Source: Dryas octopetala (lineage: Eukaryota; Streptophyta; Magnoliopsida; Rosales; Rosaceae). From it: a stretch of 64,000 bases of DNA. The stretch is from assembly GCA_963921425.1 (NCBI GenBank), contig OY992834.1, positions 26,239,923-26,303,922 on the forward strand. Reading direction: 5' to 3'. Shown piece by piece: positions 1-10,415 of this stretch. A program made the translations under genes and the position numbers. Under the pieces are notes generated by a model, which was not told the origin of the DNA, did no database searches, and was given only the letters and a program-made list of their open reading frames with translations. The first letter of the stretch is position 1. Each line of letters begins with the position of its first letter.

Positions 1-220
1 GGTTTCAGTAAGTTGGCGTCCTTGTAGTCCATCCTTATGAAGAGACCATTTATTTTCGGCATTTTTCTTCTTCGAAAAATTCGGCAACCCCGTCACAAAT
101 CTACCAATGAAGTAGTTCTTTTCGTTGACAGTACTCGCACGAACATTATATTCCTATTACAAAAACACCTCAAAACACATAAAACCTTTGATTTCAACAT
201 ATATGTACATATGTATGTAT

Positions 221-259
<39 letters not shown>

Positions 260-430
260 TCGAATTAAGCGAGTGACGGTGGCGCCACATTCAAAGCACT
301 TGGCATGGTTCTCAGCCATGGTTTTGCCGCAGGTCAGGCACAGAGTCATGTGCTTGCAATTACTTCCGTACAAATCCGACGTCGATCCGCATCCACCACA
401 CGACGGCCTCAGCAACAAATCGGTCGACAT
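1..430 (-). CDS. Transcription initiation factor IIF subunit alpha (RAP74), 5' part, partial
   Basis: Two coding exons read leftwards: exon 1 430-260 (57 codons, ATG at 430-428) and exon 2 153-1 (51 codons), which continues past the window edge. Introns and phases agree: a GT donor at 259-258 and an AG acceptor at 155-154, both phase 0. The protein opens with a zinc-ribbon-like set of cysteine pairs (CGGCG at residues 11-15, then CLTC at 31-34 and CFEC at 45-48). That set is typical of plant TFIIF alpha, which carries it ahead of the conserved RAP74 domain. Exon 2 then gives the NYFIGRFVTGLPNF stretch, a hallmark of plant TFIIF alpha. The product acts in the nucleus with RNA polymerase II as part of the pre-initiation complex. 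An ATG further upstream is in frame (478-476), but homologues start near the one chosen. The assignment rests on family knowledge of this N-terminus; the rest of the gene is not visible. Confidence 0.9.
226..257. repeat. (GA)16 microsatellite inside TFIIF alpha intron 1
   Basis: An uninterrupted GA dinucleotide run fills about a third of the 106-bp intron (259-154). On the coding strand it is a CT run that begins within two bases of the splice donor, so it would lie in the pyrimidine-rich 5' part of the intron. Confidence 0.95.
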
Positions 431-726
431 TTTTCCCTCCTTCAAAACCACAAAATTTTCCAGCGAAACAAACAGCAATTCAGAGAAAATCCTAAACCCA
501 TTTAAGGAAAAATTAGGGTTTCAACATTGCCAAGCTAAGCCAACAATTTAACAATTCAATCATTCAAATACCTTCATATATCACAAAATTGAGAACCGTG
601 TTTGAGTTTCGATTATGAGTTTGATTTGAGAGTTGGTTGGGTTTTTGGAGGTTTTTCTTGTTACGGTGAAGAGGAGAGGGCTTTTTTGGTTTCGGTTGAT
701 GAATTGAATAAGAATATCAATATATG
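431..726 (-). promoter_or_regulatory. Upstream/5' leader region of TFIIF alpha
   Basis: This sequence lies directly upstream of the TFIIF alpha start codon and has no coding signal of its own. It should hold the 5' UTR and core promoter. No clear TATA box at a usual distance was recognised, so the transcription start cannot be placed. Confidence 0.4.
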
Positions 727-744
727 GTAATTACGTCAGCTTGG

Positions 745-1126
745 ACAGTACTGAACTAGGGTGGGTTCGGTCCGGTTACCGAGCCGAGACCGGTTTACCG
801 AAGAAGTCAAAGTTTCATTTTCAATTCCTGCAAAATTGACTAAATTCAATCCACCCAAAAGCAAGAGGAGGTTACGAGGATTGAAACTATACCTTTAATT
901 GCCCAAAATCACCACTGGATTCGCCGCCGGCCTTTAGAGTTTCGATTCGGTGGTTGAGTGCGGCGGGTTTCTGGGTGATTCACGGGTATGGGGAGAGTGG
1001 CCGGAGAAAGCTCACGGCGTGAGAAAGAGATGAGTGACAAGAGAGAATCACGGGGGGAGAGACAGAGAGAGAGAGAGAAGAGAAAATGAGAGGAGAGATG
1101 TGATGGACTGACGGGGTGGGGAAACA
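745..1126. other. Repeat edge plus exon-like CT-rich stretch, origin unknown
   Basis: From about 755 there is a GGTTCGG-rich end (pattern GGGTTCGGTCCGGTTACCG) resembling the far edge of the repeat family seen at 16393-17390. Read on the minus strand, 1115-898 looks like a plant 5' UTR exon: rich in CT runs and ending in AAAG followed by GTATAG, a good donor. No downstream coding exon was found, so this may be a captured or orphaned leader. It is not called as a gene. Confidence 0.3.
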
Positions 1127-1314
1127 GTAACGCTACACTTACCATATTTTTATACCACAATTTCATAATATTTTACATGATATTCATATATTGGACACTA
1201 AAAATTAAAAAATAAAACCTAAAAAAGAAAAAAAAATACCCTTCCAGTAAAGTAATGACACATCAAATAGTATATAAATGTGGGAGAAAAAATATGGGAC
1301 AACTAGCATTATTG
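1127..1314. mobile_element. MITE, copy 1 of a family also at 5309-5493 (opposite orientation)
   Basis: About 188 bp with imperfect short terminal inverted repeats (TAACGCTA at the left, TAGCATTA at the right). The interior matches the reverse complement of 5309-5493 along its length: TTATACCACAATTTCAT, TTGGACACTAAAAATT and CCCTTCCA...AAAGTAATGACACATCA blocks appear in order. It has no coding capacity. Confidence 0.7.
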
Positions 1315-1451
1315 AGGTGGAAAACGCTGGAGAGAGAAGGAAAGAATAAAAAAAACTGTTTTAGTTTGTTAGAGACTTAGAGTTAGTTTTTTTTAGTTTT
1401 AGGAATTTAGAGAATTAAAAATTTCATTAAAATTAATTAAAATTTAAAACA

Positions 1452-2097
1452 GATAATTTAATAGATACCAACTCATTTAAATAGTTTTTAATAGCATACT
1501 AATATTATAATACCAACATTAATACAAACTATAATGAACATATAATAATCAATGGACCCTAAACTAGTTTATATAAACTAGTATAATAAACATATAATGA
1601 ACCATAAACCCTACTATAACAAACATATAAAGTTATAAGCTAGTTTATATACTCTCTTTTTTTGTCATTAAACTATTTTCTATATACCTTGAAACCTCTA
1701 GTAGTATAGTTTATAGAATATATAAAACATATAGGTTTAATGTTTTGGTGTTTTGGGGTTTGGGGTTTATAGTATATATAAAACCTTTCTATATAATTTA
1801 TATAATACATTTTTATAATTTATATAAAACATATAATTTATATGTTTTTTAATTTATATAATACATTTTTATATAAAAACTAATTAAAAATACCCTAAAA
1901 ATAATATTATACCATATCATAAATATTTCTATAGTTATATACCAACTATAAATTATATATATAAGGTATAAGAACTTATAAAAATATATTATTCAACATT
2001 TTTACATAATAAATATTTGGTTCAATTAAAATAATTATATTAATTATATTATATATTTATATACTCGGTTCGATTCGATTTACCGACGGTTCCAAAG
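1452..2097. repeat. AT-rich dispersed repeat at left edge of duplication unit
   Basis: The sequence recurs at 16393-17240 and in part at 17694-17845. It is very AT-rich, with GTTTTGGGGTTTGGGGTTT patches and a GGTTCGATTCGATTTACCG end. It ends abruptly at a deletion junction near 2094-2098. Its element class was not identified. Confidence 0.75.
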
Positions 2098-2588
2098 TAA
2101 TGTTGCAGAGAAGTGACAAAATAAATTTGTAGTCATTTGGAACATAAATTTAATTTGTCCAGAGCTAAGACAATTCTTGTTGAGTTGTTGCTGGTGTGGA
2201 TTAAATCCCTTCATACCTACTCTTTTTGTTATCAGAAATGAGTAGTTTACTACCTTTAGGAATTCCATGTTGATCTATTATCTGTACAGAAAAGCTCACA
2301 GAATACTCCGACATCTTGATCTAGAGCAACCTGAAACTTAAGGTTGATGTCAACTTTCTGCATAGGTTAAACTTATTCTATGATACGGAGCCTGTGAGCC
2401 AGGTACTTAATGAGAAATGCAATAATCTTTATAAAATATCCATTTTTGTTTTCCACCTCGTCAACAACAATTTTTAGACCTACTCAATTTCGATGGCAAG
2501 TAGAATATTTTCAACCCCTTTGTTTTAAATGATTCTTGTGATGCAAGCAGTGGATTGTTTTTTGTCTTTTGTTTCTTTCAATATGCAG

Positions 2589-2772
2589 ATGAAGGAATAA
2601 CCAGTTCAATTTATTTACCTACTGATGTTAGGGATGTTGCCTTTGCTCTTATTCAAGCATTTGAAGTTCCTTCAGCTAGTGGAAGATATTGTTTAGTTGG
2701 ACATGTTACACCCATTTCCGAGGCTCTGAAGATTCTACAAAAACTTCATCCCACATATTGCCTTCCTGAAAA
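2589..2772 (+). pseudogene. Orphan exon 5 of a PAR/CCR-like reductase
   Basis: This 184-bp block is flanked by a TGCAG acceptor and a GTAAGT donor. It encodes a peptide with [24 protein letters not shown] and [20 protein letters not shown], the same exon as 9338-9521 in the intact gene. No other exon of this copy remains: upstream exons are lost at the 2094-2098 junction and no exon 6 (YEDDKP...) follows before PAR-B starts. Its counterpart in the right unit is 19676-19859, where older exons survive. It cannot make a protein alone. Confidence 0.85.
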
Positions 2773-3480
2773 GTAAGTTATCATTTGCGAAAATGCCACA
2801 AATTGGATACTTTATTTCAGTAATGTACATGTTTTATTATTATATAACGTACAGGTTGTGTTCTACTTCTACAATTCTACTTAGTAGAAATGTTGTGTTT
2901 CTTTTAATTATAGGTCTAATCTTAAATGTACATCAACAAATTACAAGAGTTTTCCTTGAGTTTTTGAACAATTTGGATAATTAAATATTAATTCTCATTT
3001 AATTTTACAAACATTTAAGAGTAAATTAGAAATACTACAATTATTGCATAAAAATTGAATCCCTAATTAAATAGCTAAATCCCTAAATGGCTAAAAAAAT
3101 AAAATATAAGAGCTTAAATAGATTTATTAGTAATTAGTATAATAGGATTACTGTTGGGCTAAATTTATAACATATTTTCTATCCCTAAATTATACATTTT
3201 AGTCATTATTTTTAGTATTTTAATTGTTGGTTTGATTATTTAGTTAATTAATGATTTTTACTAGTTTTTTTTTTATTTCATAGATTTTATTTCATTTTAA
3301 GTTTTAACTAAATTAGGGTGTCCTTTACTTTATTTGTTGTTGAAATTTTATTTTATTTTGATGTGTGTTATTTTATTTGAAGAATTAATTGTGGCCCAAA
3401 AAGAAACAAAGAATAAAGAAGGTCAAGAAAGGAAGCCCAAGCTGCATGCATACCTCTCCAAGACTCCAACTCTCTCCAGT
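2773..3480. other. Intergenic AT-rich spacer shared by both duplication units
   Basis: Non-coding sequence between the orphan exon and PAR-B, nearly the same as 19860-20567. Short open frames in it show no family resemblance. It probably includes distal promoter sequence of PAR-B. Confidence 0.6.
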
Positions 3481-3650
3481 TCACTGGCCCACGTGAAGAA
3501 TAAAGCCAACAACAAATTTGATTAATCAACGCGAATAGAGAGGATTAGAGGAAAGGAAAGGGAAGTGGGGTGGGGACAGGGGACAAACTATATTTTTTGG
3601 TCAAATAAAAAGCTGGTGTATATAATATATATATTTTTTTAAAAAGATAT

Positions 3651-3705
<55 letters not shown>
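3481..3705 (+). promoter_or_regulatory. Proximal promoter and (AG)25 leader of PAR-B
   Basis: A palindromic G-box CACGTG lies at 3490-3495, and TATATAA-like sequence spans about 3619-3635. An (AG)25 run from 3655 to 3704 ends one base before the start codon. The G-box is also in the right unit (20576-20581). From just after AAAAAGCTGGTG onward the two promoters differ, so the TATA region and leader are not shared. GA/CT leaders are known targets of plant BBR/BPC proteins; their use here is inference. Confidence 0.6.
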
Positions 3706-3708
<3 letters not shown>

Positions 3709-6700
3709 GGCGGAGAGGCAAAGAAGGTTGTGTGTGTAACAGGAGCTTCGGGTTTCATAGCATCATGGCTGGTGAAGCTCTTATTACAAAGAGGCTATAT
3801 CGTCAAAGCCACCGTTCGTGACCCAAGTCAGTACTATAATCACTACCATACTATTTCTTTTCTTTTTCTCATTTAACTTTACTCTTATATATCAAAACAC
3901 TTCTTCCAATTCATAAATCTGATATTTTTTCAACTTCTTGGTTTTGGTTTGGTTATTGTACGTTTTACAAAAGATGTATATAAGATTAAGTCCTATATAT
4001 ATATATATATTCAACTCTTAATTTGTAGTGTGATTCTTGAAATTTAAGTATTTTTCCCATATATTCTATATTAATCAGAGGTGGGTGCAAGTTAATAGAT
4101 TGGAAATTCCAGTTCTGTCTGAAATCTTTGTAAACAACTCTCAAGACAAAATTTCGGATTTAAAAATTTGGAAATATATATACTCGGAACATAGATCTAT
4201 CTAAATATTGGGAGTTTCAAATATATTTAATTTGCACATGTGTTGACTGCATGCATGTAGGCTAAGTGGCAGTCGGAAGCTGAATCAGACCTTCCAATTA
4301 AGTTCCAACCACACACTAGGAGAACTTTTTAGATGCTCCAGTAACATCACCTGTTAGTTACCATGACACGTACCTGTTAGTCTGATGTGGCGCTCCCAAC
4401 TAATGGGATCATGACACGTACATGTGGGGTTATAGTAGGACCCAAAAATTCCTCCACAATGGCAGCCATAGGAGTCATCATGACTATATGTCTAGCCACT
4501 CAAATGAAGATTACATTAATTTTAATCCTGTATTATAATCAATTTAAGAGGAGAACTTACATATCATGATGATTATGGGTGTATACATCTACGTGGTTAT
4601 CTCTCTCTTTTATTACGTATGTATTAAAACACGTGATGAGAGAGATAGAAATAATGACATCCACATGTTACCTAAATGTTTAATTTTATAATAAGGGCAT
4701 GTGAGAAAAAATAAATTTATAATAATTTGAGTCATTTGCAATATTTAAGTACAAAATCAATCCACCTATCCAACTTGTCAGATGTAACAAAGTTGGGAAT
4801 TGGATAGGATGAACATAAAAGGGCTAATAGTGTATAACTTACTTTTAAAATATACAATGTAAAATTAATTTAAATATACATTATAAATCATTATAAAATA
4901 TAAATCAATTTTATTTTCTTAAGAAAAAAAAGACCAATTTAGTCTTCGTAGTTTGTCTCTTATTTCACGTCAGTCTCCATAGTTTCATTTTTTTCAACCA
5001 AGTCCCTATAGTTTACTTTTAGTTACAATTAAATCCAAAATTAAAATTTCATCCAAATTTTAGAAGAAATAGCCTTTTTGTGAATTCATAAGCAAAACAG
5101 TCATAAAATTCAAATAATTGCAACCCCCGTGTTGACAAAAGAAAGAGTTCATAGTCACGAAATTTTAATTTTCAACTTGATTGTAACAAAATATAAATTG
5201 GATTGTGGACTTTTTAAAAAAATTAGAAACTATATGGACTTAAGTGATAAAAGGACCAAACTTGCCTTATATTATTTCCCACAAATTTTATATATAATAT
5301 AAATATATCAATAATGCTAGTTGTCCTATATTTTTTTTCCTACATTTGTATCCCACCTGATGTGTCATTACTTTAATGGAAGGGTTTTTTTTTTTTAGGT
5401 TTTTTTTTTTTAATTTTTAGTGTCCAATGTATGAATGCCATGTAAGATGGTATGAAATTGTGGTATAAAAATGTGGTAAGTGTAGCATTACTGTAAATAT
5501 ATTTAAGCCTTAAACCAAGTCCAATTCAACTTTTTAATTGGGCTGGCTCAACCTGGCCCGTGTGGACATTGGACTTGGGTATTGTGGCTTAGGCTCACCC
5601 GACTCAGCCCCACACAGTCTTGGAAGCCCAAACCCAATAATTCTCTGTGGGACCAACCCTAGGCCCCAATGATGACCCTAGTATACAAATGTCCCATCAA
5701 GTGGGCTTCTATTTTTTAGAGTGCTTATATTCTCACTCTCATATTCTATTTCTCAACCCACCTTATTTTTACACCCCCATTAAAAATATAAAAACACTTT
5801 TACCACCTTCCATTATTCTTACTGTACCCTTTGATATACCAACTCAAACACTCACCCACTAAACACTCTTCTCACCCCCTTAACTATCACCTCACCCACG
5901 TACCCATCTTTTTTATAATTTCTTTCTTTTATAAACCCTAGTTTTTCACAAAAACACAAAATCAATGATACTATTTGGTTGATGCATATACATCTATTAA
6001 AAGGTATGATTATTCTATATCCTACTTTTTAAATTATTTTTTTTAGTTTTAAATCAAGAATTCATTATAATTTAATGTTTCTTTTGATTTAGAAGTTGAG
6101 TATTGATTTTAGGGATTTAATTTAAAGTTTAGGGATGAATTATAAGATTGATGTAAGTCTATTTTTTTGCAATTGTTAAAGTGATCGAGAACATTATTCA
6201 ACGATGCCCAAGCTTTCATTGTAGGAGTCGAATCATTGTTTGCAGATTTCACTTTATGTATCTTAAAATTGTTCTTCTTAGTTTGTAGGTATATGCTTAC
6301 TATGAACACAAATCACTGGCACAAACCTTAATTAAATGATACTAGCAGCCATAGAGAAGCTTAATTAAGACATTTGTCTCATTGTGTTTGGTTCATGTGA
6401 TCCTTATTATGTGGTACTTCTAATGAGACTTTTGACAACTTAGATTTTGGTCGTCATATCATCTAAGCTTGTATTGTATAGTTTTATATTCAGTAATCAA
6501 AGAATTAATGATATGAGAAAAAGAGAAAAAGATTAAAGGGCTTATGGAGTTTAAATTGTTGTAGGAAGGTGGGTGAGTAAAGAATATATGAGTAGAGTAT
6601 ATTTATTTATTTATTTATTTTTTTAGTCAAGTCTTTAAAAGTCATTTTACAAAAAGATAAATTTTTCATTATCAATTTTATTTAAATATGGATGGAAAAA

Positions 6701-9700
6701 TAAGAAAGGGGAGAAATATAACCACTCATTCCTTATTCAACTCATTAATGTCCCATCAAGTGGGCTTCTATTCTTTATTCAACTCGTTACTTGCGTGTAT
6801 ATGTATGCCACAGATGACCCAAAGAAAACAGAACACTTACTCGCACTTGATGGAGCAAAAGAAAGGCTTCATTTGTTCAAAGCAGATTTGTTAGAAGAAG
6901 GATCATTTGACACTGTAATTGATGGGTGTGAAGGTGTTTTCCATACAGCATCACCTGTACTACTTTCAGCCACTGACCCACAGGTTCATCCCTTTTACCT
7001 TCATACTTCAAATGTTCTACTATTCTTGTAACTGCCTTTTGCATAATTTTGTAAATTCATCTTGAGCCAACAGTTAATAAATCAAAGTCAAACTGACATT
7101 GCTGAAACATTTGAAAATAAGTTTTGTCAAGCCTTTACCAACAAGTGGAAATAAAATTTTACGGCATTATTTTTTTATGGTCTCCAATCTAAGAACAAAC
7201 TTAGAACAGGAATCTGAAAATCTTTATCTATTTACTTTTAGAGACATGTAACGGAGGCAATTGCCATTACCCATTTAAGAATTACAACCACTAAACCATG
7301 AGAAATGTAAACCAACTGCTTCAGCTTCTTTCGTTTTAACTTTCTGTGGCAATTTGACCCTCAGATTATTTGTTTCAATTTTTTTGGGAGCTATTTTTAT
7401 GATCTTTTCCTTCATTTCCCTTTGACAGAAACTATGATCTACATCTTTTGTCTTCATAATTTAGCAGTTTCTTTACTTTGCCCATCTTTCTCATTGGAGA
7501 ACTGGATGGGATTAAATTCCCAGAAATATTTTAGATGTTTCTTGACAAAATTTGATTGGGTTTGCTGAAAGTGGGAAATGATACGGATTCTATTTCCATC
7601 TTTGCAGAATCATGTGAATGTGTGTGCGTGTGTGTATTTTATTAGAGAATCAACATACTTTCAAAACTTTTTTTCATTGTAAAAACTGCAATGATTCTTT
7701 GTCTCCACATCTCAGGCAGAATTAATTGACCCTGCAGTAAAGGGAACGCTTAACGTTCTTAAATCATGCGTAAAGTTTCCTAATGTGAAGAGGGTAGTTT
7801 TAACATCTTCTATGGCTTCAGTTTTGGTCAATGGAAGACCTTTGACCCCTGATGTGGTAGTTGATGAAACATGGTTTTCGGATCCACTTGTATGTGAGAA
7901 GTTGGAGGTACGTATATATTTTCACATACTGATTATCTTCTTCCAAGTTTCAGCTTTTATTCATGATTCTGTGTTATATTTTCCATGACTACTAGAAACA
8001 AAATTTAACTTGTCAACTTAACAAATGTCTTGGTCCAATTATGCAAGAGGTGAATAATTGTGCAATCTGCCGTATTTCTCCTACAGAAGTAGCTTTCAAG
8101 TTTTTCTGCATCTTCTGGAGTTCAGGATGTCTGAGTAATGGCCTTCAATATGTTTTTTTGGGCTCATTTTGGGCATTCCTTTTTCACTGAAATCATTAAA
8201 CTTTGGTTAAAAGCAAGAAGCATTGCAATTGTTTTTCCTCAAAGCCTTTATACAATCAGGCACTTCTTCCATCCAAATCATTGGTTCATGAGCTTTTTCG
8301 CTATAATTCAATGTCATTCTTTTTTCTTGTTCTAAGAGCAATATAGCAATAAATATCCCAGTTTTTTCTTACCCCAAAAATTTATCTCAGTTCTTCACTT
8401 AAAAACATTGGTTGGTTGCATGTTGTACTAATATAAATCAAAGTCAAAGCCAAAATTGTTGGTAAGCATAACATAAGACAAAGCAGTATATCTTGGTTTA
8501 GTATGAACTTCCTCTTTTGTTTGTTCAGCAATGGTATATGCTTTCAAAAACTTTAGCCGAGGAGGCTGCTTGGAAATTTGCTAAAGGAAATGGGATTGAC
8601 TTGGTTACGATACATCCACCACACGTGATTGGTCCACTCTTGCAGCCAACTCTTAATCTCTCTGTGGAGATGATTCTGAATCTTAAAACTGGTACATTTC
8701 AGCAACTTCTTTCTTATCTTGCTTGGTTAGGGAAGAGGGTGATGACAAGTCAGGCCATTTTTCAGAAAATTAGATGTGTCAAAACATTTGCTTAAAGTAG
8801 GAATGTTTATCCAAAATTAAAGTAACTAGATGTTGCTTCGAGTAACAAAATAAAGTTTAAAGTTAGTCATTTGAAATATAAAACTAATCTGTCCAGAGCT
8901 TCTACAATTCTAGTTGATAAAGTGAATTAAATCCCTTCCTACCTACTTAATTCACTTCCTACCTACTCTTTTTGTTATCAGAAGGAGTAGTTTATTTCCT
9001 TTGGGATTTCCATGGTAACCTCTTTCCGTATAGAGTAGTTCACAGAACTATAAAAGTACTCCGACATTTTGATCTAGAGCAGCCTGAAACTTATAGGTTG
9101 ATGTCATCTTACTGCTTGGGTTAAACTTATTTCAAGATATGGAGCCTGGGGGGTACTTAATGAGAAATGCTTTAATCTTTATACATTATCCATTTTGGTT
9201 TTCCGCCTCTTCATCAACAATTTTCAGACCTACTAAATTCCAATGGCCCAGTAGAATATTTTCAACCCTTTTGTTTGAAATGATTCTTATGCAAGCAGTA
9301 GATTTGTTTTTAGTCGTTTGTTTATTTTTTAATGCAGTTGAAGCAATAACCGGCACAAATTATCTATCTACTGATGTTAGAGATGTTGCCTCTGCTCATA
9401 TTCAAGCATTTGAAGTTCCTTCAGCTAGTGGACGATATTGTTTAGTTGGACATGCTACACCCATTTCTGAGGCTTTGAGGATTTTACAAAAACTTCATCC
9501 CACTTTTTGCCTTCCTGGAAAGTAAGTTATCATTTGCAAAGATGCCACAAATTGGTGCTGTTGCCATTGATTAAGGTTACTTTATCTGACCAATTTACAT
9601 GTTTAACTCGTCTATTAGAGGCTGTGTTCTACTCAGTTTAAATGTTGTGCATCTTTATTAGGGTCTGAGCTCCTCTTCTTACTCGTTTACAGTAAAATCA

Positions 9701-10183
9701 GCAAGAAAAGATTAGTTATTATATCACGATGCATTGACACTGGCACAAGTTGCCCTTTTTTGCCATTTGGATTTGAAAGAATTACATATACTGAGAATAA
9801 AATTTAATTTACATTTGCAACTCACTTGAAATTTTACGTTGGCTAAATATTTTTTGGGGTTGTTGTTTAGAATTTTTTGTAGCATATATGGTTCGATCTT
9901 TCTTCATAATACTGCATTAGATCAAATTACCAATTTTCATATTAGTTAAATATGCCACTAATGAAAACTCCCTGAATGTGGCATATTTCCAAGGAAAATT
10001 CATCTTCTTTATTTTTTTATTTATTTCATTGTTATCAGATATGAGGATGACAAACCTTCTGACGCAACATATCAAGTATCCCAGGAGAAAGCAAAAGGTT
10101 TGGGAGTTACTTTCCTTCCATTGGAAGTAAGTCTTAGGGACACCGTTGAAGGCCTCAAGGAGAAGGGCTTCCTCAAGGTTTGA
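3706..10183 (+). CDS. Phenylacetaldehyde reductase / cinnamoyl-CoA reductase-like protein, copy B
   Basis: Six exons: 3706-3826, 6814-6983, 7716-7907, 8529-8691, 9338-9521 and 10039-10183. They total 975 nt and give a 324-residue protein, the usual family length. All introns are GT-AG and the phases join cleanly. It is an extended short-chain dehydrogenase (DFR/CCR superfamily). The NAD(P)-binding TGASGFIA is at residues 12-19, the conserved serine in VLTSSMAS sits near 128-129, and the catalytic Y-x-x-x-K is YMLSK at 164-168. The CCR signature NWYCY is absent (CEKLEQWYMLSK instead). Bona fide lignin CCR activity is therefore unlikely, and a phenylacetaldehyde-reductase or general aldehyde reductase role is the better guess; rose PAR is close in memory. 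Likely cytosolic, since no targeting peptide is seen. Intron 1 is swollen to 2987 bp by repeats (917 bp in copy C). Confidence 0.88.
4926..5270. mobile_element. Inverted-repeat element in PAR-B intron 1
   Basis: The two ends are imperfect inverted repeats built on the pattern accaattTAGTC...CATAGTTTC, read from the left and, complemented, from the right. This resembles the common plant non-autonomous elements of that type. No coding content. The copy C intron lacks it. Confidence 0.45.
5309..5493. mobile_element. MITE, copy 2 of the 1127-1314 family
   Basis: It starts TAATGCTAGTTGTCC and ends AAGTGTAGCATTA, and is inverted relative to copy 1. It lies in PAR-B intron 1 and is not in the equivalent intron of PAR-C, so the two intron 1 sequences differ by this insertion or by its loss. 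Confidence 0.7.
5687..6773. repeat. Fold-back-like segment flanked by a 25-bp direct repeat, PAR-B intron 1
   Basis: ATGTCCCATCAAGTGGGCTT followed by CTATT occurs at about 5688 and again at about 6748. Between them the left edge (CTCACTCTCATATTC...CAACCCACCTT, about 5730-5765) is roughly inverted at the right (AAGGTGGGTGAGTAAAG...GAGTAGAG, about 6567-6598). This looks like an inserted element or a duplication bounded by the direct repeat; its class is unknown. Confidence 0.45.
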
Positions 10184-10415
10184 ATTATGCAGCTGACAGC
10201 AACTTGTTTGCTGCACAAGTTGGTGGCATGTTGTCTTTGGAAGTGTGTTTTCTGCTAAATTTCTCTAGAGATGATGAAAATAATATTGTTGGTGTTGAGA
10301 CTTTCTTAAATTTATACTATCAAGCCCCAAATGCTTACAAGTTGCGTTCAGCTCTTTATGGCTCAATTATAAAAAGAGTTTTTACCAAACTAGTAAAAGT
10401 GTACATTGGAAGTCA

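Noticed and set aside
194..478. 94-residue minus frame read straight through TFIIF alpha intron 1
   Set aside because: Its last third is only the CT microsatellite read as Leu-Ser repeats; the spliced form to exon 2 restores the family sequence.
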